From: Spirochaetaceae bacterium
GTDB lineage: Bacteria; Spirochaetota; Spirochaetia; DSM-2461
DNA length: 5,405 nucleotides
Reading direction: 5' to 3'
Assembly: GCA_003246505.1 (NCBI GenBank)
Contig: QKAI01000070.1
Span: 1-5,405, forward strand
This document shows positions 1 through 5,405 of the stretch, in pieces (position 1 is the stretch's first letter; every line of letters starts with the position of its first letter). The notes below the pieces were generated by a model. That model was not told the origin of the DNA. It did no database searches and worked only from the letters and a program-made list of their open reading frames with translations. The position numbers and the translations under genes were made by a program.

Positions 1-301
1 AACGGAGAAAATCGTTAATATAGCGGTAGGCGCTGAGCCCCAGGACGGATCCCAGGGCCCCCAGGATTCCCAGGAAAAGGGCCAGCTTGAAAACCATGCG
101 GGTCCAGCGCAGCACCTTTTCGCGGGCCTTCTCATCGGCCTTTGTGTGGGAGATGATTTTTCTGACCGACAGCATCAGCAGGGAGTACCCCAGAATCATG
201 CCCATGACGGGCAGAATCAATTTGAAGATAATATTGAAGATGCTCACCGAAATGGTGTAGTCCCCCAGCTGAAGGCTATGCAGGGCGGTCAGGAACTCCA
301 T
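1..301 (-). CDS. Membrane protein, probable N-terminus of an MscS-type mechanosensitive channel (partial)
   Basis: The gene starts at ATG 301-299 and runs off the left edge; 100 codons are visible, all open. GGGAGGA lies just upstream, inside the last codons of pyrFE, and the pyrFE stop TAG (304-302) directly abuts this ATG, so the two are very probably co-transcribed and translationally coupled. Two hydrophobic segments are visible, at about residues 21-46 and 68-92, separated by a charged loop (about 51-66, rich in K, E and R). A short polar lead-in with LGDYTISV precedes the first helix. This pattern resembles the start of small MscS-family channels, which relieve osmotic pressure at the inner membrane. 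However, the diagnostic pore helix and beta domain would lie beyond the window edge, so the family call is an inference. It could be another small membrane protein. The existence of the gene is much more certain than its function. Confidence 0.6.
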   Translation of the reverse strand, partial: MEFLTALHSLQLGDYTISVSIFNIIFKLILPVMGMILGYSLLMLSVRKIISHTKADEKAREKVLRWTRMVFKLALFLGILGALGSVLGLSAYRYINDFLR

Positions 302-1726
302 CTATTCCTCCCGGGCGTAGGCGAGCATGGACGCGAGCTGGGCTTCGTCTATGAGATTTTTCTCATGGCAGGGTACCAGGAACTCCTCAACATGGGCGTA
401 GGCGTGGAGATTGATGGCCACGGCGGTCATATCCTTGCGACCCTGGGCTCCCCGTTCCAGAAGAACGAAGAGGTCCTCCACCACAAGGCCCTCCTCCCGG
501 AGGATATCGATAGCTTCGATCTTGCTTTTTCCCGTGGTGATCAGATCATCCAGGAGGGCGACCTTCTCCCCCTTTTTCCACTCCCCTTCGATCCGGTTGC
601 CCGTCCCGTGCTCCTTCATGGTCATGCGGGGATAGATGAGGGGGATGCCCGCCTCCAGGGATACCGCCGTGGCCAGGGGCAGGGCCGCCAGGGGGATGCC
701 CGCCAGGCGGTCGTACTTTTTCCCCTTGAGCAGGGAGGCGTAGGCCCGGGCCACTTTGGCGAGCAGGGCCGGATCGGATGAGACCCGGCGCAGATCGATA
801 TAGAAGGGGGATTTCTTTCCCGACTTTAAGGTGAACTCCCCCACCCTGAAGCACTCGTTTTCGATAAGCCCGTCAATCACTTCACGCTTTTTGATTTCCT
901 CAAAGGAGATTCCCTGAACTTTCACGGAGGCCTGCTCCCTGGCTTTGTTCAGACTGTCCACATACTCCTTCGCCGCCTGTCCCGGATCGGCCGCTTCGGC
1001 CACGGCCCGGGAGACGTTGGGAAGAATCCCCAGGCCGTCCTTTCTCTGCCCCGCGGCCACCGCATCGGCCATGGAGCCGCCCTGGGAGCCGATTCCCGGA
1101 GTCAGGAACCAGGTGTCCGGGCAGTAGTAGCGGATCTTCCTCAGGGCGTCCAGATCGTTCCCGGCGACCACCAGACCGATCCTGTCGCTCCAGGAGGTGC
1201 ATTCGATCGCCGTCTTGAGGTACATTTCCCCCTTCTCTCCCCCGGGGAGGGTCACCATCAGATCCTGGAAGGCGGGCGCCCCGGGATTGGTCGTCCGGGC
1301 CAGGAGGAAGAGGCCCTTATCTTCCCACTTGAGGAAGGGGTCCACCGCGTCCCGCCCCATGTAGGGGGAGAGGGTGACGCAGTCCCCGCCGTAGTAGCCG
1401 AAAAGAGCCTCCGCGTAGGCCTGGGCCGTGGAACCGATATCGTTCCTCTTGGCGTCTATGAGCACGGGGATTTCGTCGGGAACCGTGGCGATGACCCGTT
1501 CCAGGGCCCGGAGCCCCTCGGGGCCGCAGGCTTCGAAGAAGGCGATGTTAGGTTTGTAGCATATGGCGTATTCCGCTGTGGCGTTGATGACTCTCTCATT
1601 CCACTCCACCAGCTTCTTGTAGGGGGTTTCTCCCTCCTCCCAGTCGATACGCGGATCAAGGCCGACACAGAGGAGACTGTTCTTCTCCTTCGCCAGTGTC
1701 TCGAGTCTTGAAAAAAAGGTTTCCAT
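302..1726 (-). CDS. pyrFE: Bifunctional orotidine-5'-phosphate decarboxylase / orotate phosphoribosyltransferase (PyrF-PyrE fusion)
   Basis: This 474-residue protein carries the last two steps of de novo UMP synthesis. Residues 1 to about 268 are an OMP decarboxylase of the longer bacterial subtype (pyrF subfamily 2). It has VGLDPR at 21-26, the catalytic DAKRND at 91-96 (Asp91, Lys93, Asp96) followed by IGST, and the phosphate-binding TPGIGSQGG at 209-217. Residues about 277-474 are an orotate phosphoribosyltransferase, with GEFTLKSGKKSPFYID at 296-311 and the PRPP-binding motif LLDDLITTGKSK at 391-402. The flexible catalytic loop is PRMTMKEHGTGN at 366-377. The order is decarboxylase then transferase, the reverse of animal UMP synthase. 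The length equals the sum of two complete domains, and no stop or frameshift lies between them. The start at 1726 is supported by GGAGG (1735-1731) four bases upstream. A putative promoter lies in the 64-base gap after valS. The adjacent downstream gene starts immediately at the stop codon. The product should be cytoplasmic. Confidence 0.95.
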   Translation of the reverse strand: METFFSRLETLAKEKNSLLCVGLDPRIDWEEGETPYKKLVEWNERVINATAEYAICYKPNIAFFEACGPEGLRALERVIATVPDEIPVLIDAKRNDIGSTAQAYAEALFGYYGGDCVTLSPYMGRDAVDPFLKWEDKGLFLLARTTNPGAPAFQDLMVTLPGGEKGEMYLKTAIECTSWSDRIGLVVAGNDLDALRKIRYYCPDTWFLTPGIGSQGGSMADAVAAGQRKDGLGILPNVSRAVAEAADPGQAAKEYVDSLNKAREQASVKVQGISFEEIKKREVIDGLIENECFRVGEFTLKSGKKSPFYIDLRRVSSDPALLAKVARAYASLLKGKKYDRLAGIPLAALPLATAVSLEAGIPLIYPRMTMKEHGTGNRIEGEWKKGEKVALLDDLITTGKSKIEAIDILREEGLVVEDLFVLLERGAQGRKDMTAVAINLHAYAHVEEFLVPCHEKNLIDEAQLASMLAYAREE

Positions 1727-1749
1727 ATTTCCTCCAGGGATTTAATCCT

Positions 1750-1778
1750 ATTCTAGAAAATGGAGGGAAAAAATGCAA
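1750..1778 (-). promoter_or_regulatory. Putative sigma70-like promoter of pyrFE
   Basis: In the valS-pyrFE gap the minus strand has TTGCAT (1778-1773), then 17 bases, then TAGAAT (1755-1750). The -10 matches five of six consensus positions and the -35 matches three. Transcription would start near 1743 and leave room for the GGAGG at 1735-1731. No convincing terminator hairpin is seen after valS, so pyrFE could also be reached by read-through from valS. The call rests on motif and spacing only. Confidence 0.45.
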
Positions 1779-1790
1779 TCCTTTCGCCTG

Positions 1791-4424
1791 TCAGCTCAGA
1801 TCCTTCAGATAGGCTTCCATCTTGAAAATGGCCTGCTCGAACTCCTCCAGCTTCTCCTTCTCCTTGGCGATGATGTCAGCGGGGGCCCGGCTGGTGAAAT
1901 TTTCGTTGGAAAGCTTTTTCTCGGTCTGCGCCTTGAGCTGCCGGTTCTTCTCCACGGTCTTCTCCATCCGGTCGATCTCCTTGTCCAGATCGATCAGGTC
2001 CCGGATCAGGGCGTGGGCTTCGAAACCCTTGCCCACGGCGGTTACCGCCCCGGAGAAATCCCCCTCCTCCACGGAGAAGGTCACCCGGTCCGCCTTGACC
2101 AGGGAGGCGATAAGATCCGCCGCTTCCCGGAAAAAGTCCAGGAGGGAGGCGTCGCAGCGCACGGCCAGGGCGATCTTTTTGGAGGGGGGGATGGTGAACT
2201 CGCTCCGGAGGGTCCGCACCTTCTGCACCAGGTCCTGGAGGAGGACGAAGTTATCCGCCAGGGCGCCGTTTTCCCGGGCCCCGTCGAACTGGGGATACGG
2301 GGCGGTGATGATCTTGCCCCGGGTATTGGGCAGCTTCTGGTAGATCTCCTCGGTCAGGAAGCTCAGGAAGGGGTGCATCAGCCTCAGGGACTCCTCCAGA
2401 ACGGCAAGCCCTACGGTGACGGCCCGGTTCTTCTCGGCCTCGTCATCGGAATAGAGATAGAGTTTGGAGGCCTCCACGTACCAGTCGCAGTAGTCGTTCC
2501 AGAAATACTCGTAGATGATATGGCCCATCTCGTCAAAGCGGTAGGAGGCGAAGGCCTTCTCCATGGCGGCGACCGCCTCGTTCAGCCTGTGGTAGATCCA
2601 ACGATCCACGGTGCTGAGGGAGGGATTCTCCACCATTTCCCGCCCTTCCAGATTCATGAGGATGTAGCGGGTGGCGTTCCAGATCTTGTTGCAGAATTTG
2701 GAGCCGATCTGGAAGGTTTCCATGCCCACGGGAATATCCTCGCCCTGACCGGAGAGATAGACCAGGGTGAATTTCATGGCGTCCGCGCCGAACTGAGCCA
2801 CGATATCCAGGGGATCCAGGCCGTTCCCCAGGGATTTGCTCATCTTGCGGCCCTGGGCGTCCCTGACGAGTCCGGTCATGTAAATGTCCCGGAAGGGCAC
2901 CTCGCCCATGAATTCCAGGCTGGACATGATCATGCGGGCGACCCAGAAGAAGATGATGTCGTAACCGGTCACCAGGGCGGTGGTGGCGAAAAACTTGTCC
3001 AGATCGGCGGTTTTCTCGGGCCATCCCAGGGTGCTGAAGGGCCAGAGCCAGGAGCTGAACCAGGTGTCCAGGACGTCCGGATCCTGTTCCACCTTCCCGC
3101 TTCCGCACCGGGGGCAGGCGGTCAGGTCGTCCCGGGAAACGGTGAGTTCCCCGCAGTCGCCGCAGGTCCAGGCGGGGATGCGGTGGCCCCACCAGAGCTG
3201 GCGGCTGATGCACCAGTCCCGGATGCCCTCCAGCCAGCGGGCGTAGGTGTTCTCCCATTTTTTGGGGTAGAAGCGGATTTCGTCCCTCTTCCAGGCGGCC
3301 AGGGCCTTCTCGGCCAGGGGCTCCATGCGGACGAACCACTGCTTGGACATGTAGGGCTCCACCACGGTCTTGCAGCGGTAGCAGTGGCCCACCTGATGGG
3401 GAAGATCCTTATCTCCCCTGAGGAGTCCCGCCGCCTCCAGGTCGGCCAGGGTCTGCTTGCGGGCGGTCTTCGTGTCCATCCCCTGGATATTGGCGGGAAC
3501 GTTTCCGTTCATGGTGCCGTCCGGATTCAGGACGTTGATCCTTTCCAGGTCATGGCGCAGTCCCACTTCCCAGTCGTTGGGATCGTGGGCGGGGGTCATC
3601 TTGACCGCTCCGGAACCGTAATCCATTTTACAGTAGCTGTCGGCGATGATTTTTATCTTCCTTCCCGTCAGGGGAAGGTCGACGGTCTTTCCCACCAGAT
3701 GCTTATACCTTTCGTCCTCCGGGTGAACCGCCACGGCCGTATCGCCGAACATGGTCTCGGGACGGGTGGTGGCCACCACGATCTCCCCGGATCCGTCGGA
3801 CAGGGGATAGGCGATATTGTAGAGCTTGCCGTTTTTCTCTTCGTGGTCCACTTCGTCGTCGGCCAGGGCGGTGCCGCAGCTGGGACACCAGTTGACCAGG
3901 TACTCCCCCTTGTAGAGGAGATCCCTCTCGTAGAGGGTGACGAACACTTCCCGCACCGCCCTGGAAAGGCCTTCGTCCATGGTGAACCTCTCCCGGCTCC
4001 AGTCGCAGGAGGCACCGATCTTCATCAGCTGCCTGGTGATGATGCTGTGGTGCTCTTCCTTGACCTTCCAGGTCTCTTCCAGGAATTTCTCCCGCCCCAG
4101 ATCGTGGCGGTTCTTCCCTTCCTTAAGGAGTTTTCTCTCCACCACGTTCTGGGTGGCGATGCCCGCGTGGTCCGTGCCGGGAACCCACAGGGTGGGCCGC
4201 TGCTGCATCCGGTAGTAGCGGATAAGCACATCCTGGAGGGAGTTGTTCAGGCCGTGGCCCATATGGAGGACGCCGGTGACGTTGGGAGGGGGTATAACGA
4301 TGACGAAGGGATCCTTGCTTTCATCGCCGGCGGGCTTGAAACAGCCGCCCTCCATCCACTCCCGATAGATCCGGTCCTCAAAATCCTCCGGATTGTAATT
4401 CTTCTCCAGCTCAATAGCCTTCAT
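1791..4424 (-). CDS. valS: Valyl-tRNA synthetase
   Basis: This 877-residue class I aminoacyl-tRNA synthetase charges tRNA-Val with valine in the cytoplasm, and its length is normal for a bacterial ValRS. The HIGH region is PPPNVTGVLHMGH at 45-57 and the KMSKS loop is at 527-531. The CP1 editing domain, which removes mischarged threonine, shows TTRPETMFGDTAV at 219-231 and AHDPND at 279-284. Cysteine pairs at 180/183, 348/351, 421/424 and 437/440 fit the zinc-binding knuckles. DTWFSSWLWPFS at 453-464 belongs to the catalytic core. Residues about 575-740 look like the helical anticodon-binding domain. Residues about 806-877 are a charged heptad-like coiled coil typical of the ValRS C-terminus. 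ATG 4424 is chosen because AAGGAGG (4440-4434) lies nine bases upstream and the protein aligns from its first residues with the expected N-terminus (NYNPEDFEDRIYREW). Upstream lies a valine-rich leader ORF and a terminator, which indicates control by transcription attenuation. Confidence 0.98.
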   Translation of the reverse strand: MKAIELEKNYNPEDFEDRIYREWMEGGCFKPAGDESKDPFVIVIPPPNVTGVLHMGHGLNNSLQDVLIRYYRMQQRPTLWVPGTDHAGIATQNVVERKLLKEGKNRHDLGREKFLEETWKVKEEHHSIITRQLMKIGASCDWSRERFTMDEGLSRAVREVFVTLYERDLLYKGEYLVNWCPSCGTALADDEVDHEEKNGKLYNIAYPLSDGSGEIVVATTRPETMFGDTAVAVHPEDERYKHLVGKTVDLPLTGRKIKIIADSYCKMDYGSGAVKMTPAHDPNDWEVGLRHDLERINVLNPDGTMNGNVPANIQGMDTKTARKQTLADLEAAGLLRGDKDLPHQVGHCYRCKTVVEPYMSKQWFVRMEPLAEKALAAWKRDEIRFYPKKWENTYARWLEGIRDWCISRQLWWGHRIPAWTCGDCGELTVSRDDLTACPRCGSGKVEQDPDVLDTWFSSWLWPFSTLGWPEKTADLDKFFATTALVTGYDIIFFWVARMIMSSLEFMGEVPFRDIYMTGLVRDAQGRKMSKSLGNGLDPLDIVAQFGADAMKFTLVYLSGQGEDIPVGMETFQIGSKFCNKIWNATRYILMNLEGREMVENPSLSTVDRWIYHRLNEAVAAMEKAFASYRFDEMGHIIYEYFWNDYCDWYVEASKLYLYSDDEAEKNRAVTVGLAVLEESLRLMHPFLSFLTEEIYQKLPNTRGKIITAPYPQFDGARENGALADNFVLLQDLVQKVRTLRSEFTIPPSKKIALAVRCDASLLDFFREAADLIASLVKADRVTFSVEEGDFSGAVTAVGKGFEAHALIRDLIDLDKEIDRMEKTVEKNRQLKAQTEKKLSNENFTSRAPADIIAKEKEKLEEFEQAIFKMEAYLKDLS

Positions 4425-4433
4425 GATCCAGCG

Positions 4434-4440
4434 CCTCCTT
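4434..4440 (-). promoter_or_regulatory. valS: Ribosome binding site of valS
   Basis: AAGGAGG on the minus strand lies nine bases before the valS ATG. It sits only eight bases past the U-run of the upstream terminator. It is therefore present only in transcripts that have read through the attenuator. Confidence 0.85.
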
Positions 4441-4448
4441 ACTCGGCC

Positions 4449-4475
4449 AAAAAAAAAGCCCCGCCTCAGCGGAGC
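4449..4475 (-). terminator. Intrinsic terminator (attenuator) in the valS leader
   Basis: On the minus strand GCTCCGC (4475-4469), a TGAG loop (4468-4465) and GCGGGGC (4464-4458) form a 7-bp GC-rich stem with one G-U pair. Nine consecutive T residues follow (4457-4449). This is a canonical Rho-independent terminator. It lies between the valS promoter and the valS start, 24 bases before the ATG and 19 bases after the leader ORF stop. It therefore cannot serve an upstream gene: the next gene on the other side is divergent. Its 5' arm (CTCCGC, 4474-4469) is also the partner of a competing antiterminator. Confidence 0.92.
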
Positions 4476-4573
4476 CTCTCGTATGTATGATGCCCTACTC
4501 TCCGCAGATTGAAATCTTCCCTACGCCGACCACAGTGACGACGACGGGGGAGACATTCAGCTTTTCCGCAGAG
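4466..4573 (-). promoter_or_regulatory. valS leader attenuator: competing RNA structures (pause/protector, antiterminator)
   Basis: Three short segments can pair in competition. Segment 2, GCGGAG (4505-4500), lies in leader codons 28-30 and is a perfect complement of segment 3, CTCCGC (4474-4469), the 5' arm of the terminator. Across one T-T mismatch the pairing extends by two bases on one side (TC at 4508-4507 with GA at 4467-4466), giving 8 of 9 pairs. Segment 1, CTCTGC (4573-4568, in codons 5-7), pairs with the same segment 2 over 6 bp with one G-U. A weaker hairpin inside the valine codons, CGTCG (4546-4542) with CGGCG (4528-4524), may add a pause or a protector stem. Forming 2:3 precludes the terminator, and forming 1:2 or covering segment 2 with a ribosome permits it. 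The complementarity is seen directly; the folding order is inferred. Confidence 0.8.
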
Positions 4574-4587
4574 GGAATAATTTTCAT
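4495..4587 (-). CDS. Valine-rich leader peptide of valS (30 aa), translational sensor of an attenuator
   Basis: The ORF begins at ATG 4587-4585 and ends at TAG 4497-4495. Seven of its 30 codons are valine: codons 12, 15, 16, 17, 19, 20 and 22. They include the run VVVTVVGV at residues 15-22, encoded by GTC four times, GTG once and GTA once. The peptide is not expected to have a function of its own; translating it would measure charged tRNA-Val. A ribosome halted at codons 15-22 leaves codons 28-30 (TGC GGA GAG, holding the antiterminator segment) uncovered. A ribosome at the stop codon covers them. The ATG is the only usable start: an in-frame TAA lies six codons upstream and no GTG or TTG lies between. 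No good Shine-Dalgarno is seen, and the promoter -10 is only seven bases away, so initiation may be leaderless. No other protein family is recognised, and the ORF is too short for ordinary gene finders. Confidence 0.85.
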   Translation of the reverse strand: MKIIPSAEKLNVSPVVVTVVGVGKISICGE

Positions 4588-4594
4588 GGTTTCT

Positions 4595-4624
4595 TTTATA
4601 ACTTTTTACCAATCCCTTTGTCAA
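4595..4624 (-). promoter_or_regulatory. valS: Promoter of the valS leader transcript
   Basis: TTGACA (4624-4619) is a perfect -35. It is followed after 18 bases by TATAAA (4600-4595), or after 17 bases by the overlapping TTATAA (4601-4596). Transcription would start near 4591-4587, at or within a few bases of the leader-peptide ATG. This is the best sigma70-like match in the window. It points only towards the leader ORF and valS. Confidence 0.85.
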
Positions 4625-4668
4625 GGCGACACCCCTCCAACGGGGGGCCGAAAAAGAAAATCCTTGAC
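4620..4668. repeat. Inverted repeat enclosing the two divergent -35 boxes
   Basis: GTCAAGG at 4620-4626 and CCTTGAC at 4662-4668 are perfect 7-base inverted copies. Each contains the -35 of one of the two divergent promoters. Between them lies a smaller C/G dyad, CCCC (4632-4635) with GGGG within 4642-4647. The outer repeat may simply reflect two similar -35 elements, so a regulator site is only a possibility. Confidence 0.35.
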
Positions 4669-4693
4669 CGAACACCCCTTCCGCCGGTAGGAT
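4664..4693 (+). promoter_or_regulatory. Putative promoter of the DUF819-type gene
   Basis: TTGACC (4664-4669, five of six consensus) and TAGGAT (4688-4693, four of six) are 18 bases apart on the plus strand, back to back with the valS promoter. The predicted transcription start, near 4700, is almost at the ATG at 4702. The same stretch contains AGGA (4689-4692) nine bases before the ATG, which could instead be a Shine-Dalgarno. Both readings cannot hold for one transcript. If the AGGA is used for initiation, the real promoter is elsewhere. Confidence 0.45.
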
Positions 4694-4701
4694 GGGCTAT
4701 T

Positions 4702-5405
4702 ATGACAGAAACCCTTCTCCTTTCCACGGCCCTTTTCGGTTTTCCCCTGGGCGTCCACTATGTCCGGACCTCCTATCCTCTGTTCCGCAAAATCAATCCC
4801 ATCGTGGCGTCCTATCTCTTCGGTCTTATCCTGGTGAATACGGGCCTCATCGGGGAGAGGGCCGTTCCCCTGCTGGATACCATCGCCACGGTCACCGTGG
4901 CCCTTTCCATCCCCCTCATGCTTTTCACCGTGAACATCCGCTCCTGGATAAGGGAGTCGGGTCAGACCGGCATCGCCATGGTGCTGGCGGCCCTTTCCAT
5001 CGCCCTGACCCTGGGGGCGGGTCGCTTTCTCTTCGCTGCCGGACTTGAGGATTTTCCCCGCCTGGCGGGCATGCTGGTGGGAGTCTACACCGGGGGCACC
5101 CCCAACCTGGCCGCCATCCGCACCGCCCTGAACGTTCCCGCCGATCTCTACCTGGCGGTGCACGCCTCGGACATTCTCCTGAGCGCCCTCTACCTGATGT
5201 TCGTCATCACCGCGGCCCGCCCCGTCCTCTCCCTTTTCCTCAAGCGCAACGGGGTCACCGAGAGAATGGACGAAGAGATTGTGACCGAGGAGGAGCTCAA
5301 GCCCCTGAGGGAGGTCTTTACCCGGGAGAAGATCAAACCCCTCTCCGCCGCCCTGGCCCTGGCCCTTGTCATTTTCGGAATCGGGGCTTCCTTCACCCTT
5401 TTCGT
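4702..5405 (+). CDS. DUF819-type integral membrane protein, putative transporter (partial, runs off right edge)
   Basis: An open frame from ATG 4702 continues for 234 codons to the window end with no stop. The product is strongly hydrophobic, with likely membrane segments at about residues 3-20, 33-51, 58-78, 89-113, 120-140, 150-178 and 213-234. A charged cytoplasmic-type loop rich in Glu and Lys lies at about 181-212. GVYTGGTPNLAAI at 127-139, followed by HASDILLSALYL at 154-165, matches the conserved Gly-Gly-(S/T)-x-N core and following Asp of the DUF819 (YjcL-like) family. These proteins are thought to be transporters, but their substrate is not known. I see no signal peptide separate from the first helix. 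It diverges from valS and has no visible tie to it. An overlapping frame from ATG 4692 is shorter and lacks membrane character, so 4702 is preferred. The family call is good; the transported substrate cannot be inferred. Confidence 0.8.
   Translation, partial: MTETLLLSTALFGFPLGVHYVRTSYPLFRKINPIVASYLFGLILVNTGLIGERAVPLLDTIATVTVALSIPLMLFTVNIRSWIRESGQTGIAMVLAALSIALTLGAGRFLFAAGLEDFPRLAGMLVGVYTGGTPNLAAIRTALNVPADLYLAVHASDILLSALYLMFVITAARPVLSLFLKRNGVTERMDEEIVTEEELKPLREVFTREKIKPLSAALALALVIFGIGASFTLF

Noticed and set aside
146..781. A 211-codon plus-strand frame overlapping pyrFE and the membrane protein
   Set aside because: It is antisense to two supported genes, crosses their junction, and its translation is low-complexity Gly/Gln/His-rich without domain signals.
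1727..1790. A terminator or pyrimidine-type attenuator between valS and pyrFE
   Set aside because: The 64-base gap has a T-rich stretch but no stem of useful length before it, and no leader ORF with a terminator.
1773..4490. A 905-codon open frame on the plus strand, antisense to almost all of valS
   Set aside because: valS on the other strand has every ValRS motif. The antisense product is a His/Gly/Leu/Pro-rich translation with no recognisable domain, as expected from codon bias of a GC-rich gene.
4441..4600. T-box riboswitch as the control element of valS
   Set aside because: I find no T-box GGUGG-type antiterminator sequence and no long stem I with a specifier bulge. The leader is only about 140 nt and carries a coding ORF instead.
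4466..4675. A 69-codon minus-strand frame covering the valS leader
   Set aside because: It begins upstream of the valS promoter and would overlap the terminator stem. The Val-rich frame from 4587 fits the promoter and the RNA switch far better.
4692..5048. Alternative plus-strand start ATG 4692 giving a 118-codon product
   Set aside because: It is in a different frame, ends inside the membrane protein gene, and gives a Pro/Arg/His-rich product. The 4702 frame stays open and shows membrane helices and the GGTPN motif.
4621..5163. A 180-codon minus-strand frame over the divergent promoters and the DUF819-type gene
   Set aside because: It is antisense to a clear membrane protein with a family motif, and its product is Gly/His/Asp-rich with no hydrophobic or domain pattern.

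Overview
The window is a compact piece of a moderately GC-rich bacterial chromosome. It has SD-led genes, short intergenic gaps and sigma70-like promoters. Nothing fixes the phylum. The PyrF-PyrE fusion, the DUF819-type membrane protein and the MscS-like gene would fit a free-living spirochaete or a similar lineage, but that is a weak guess. There are no mobile elements, CRISPR arrays, rRNAs or tRNAs.

Layout, right to left along the minus strand. From a divergent intergenic region (4588-4701) a strong TTGACA/TATAAA promoter reads leftward. It gives a short leader with a 30-codon ORF (4587-4495) rich in valine codons (7 of 30, six of them in codons 15-22). Next comes an intrinsic terminator (4475-4449, 7-bp stem plus nine U), then a Shine-Dalgarno and valS (valyl-tRNA synthetase, 4424-1791). 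After a 64-base gap with its own putative promoter lies a fused orotidine-5'-phosphate decarboxylase/orotate phosphoribosyltransferase gene (1726-302). Its stop codon directly abuts the start of a membrane protein that runs off the left edge (301 to <1) and looks like the N-terminus of an MscS-type mechanosensitive channel. On the plus strand, a divergent DUF819-type membrane protein (4702 to >5405) runs off the right edge.

The main discovery is the valS leader. The last three codons of the leader ORF carry GCGGAG, which is exactly complementary to CTCCGC in the 5' arm of the terminator. The same GCGGAG can also pair with CTCTGC early in the ORF. These are the parts of a classical ribosome-mediated attenuator. 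Stalling at Val codons when charged tRNA-Val is scarce would leave GCGGAG free to form an antiterminator, so valS is transcribed. A ribosome that reaches the stop codon covers GCGGAG, and the terminator forms. The ATG of the leader ORF lies only 7 nt downstream of the -10 box, so the transcript may be leaderless or nearly so.

The other genes are housekeeping: charging of tRNA-Val, the last two steps of UMP synthesis on one polypeptide, and two membrane proteins. No functional link between valS and pyrFE is evident beyond adjacency and common orientation.
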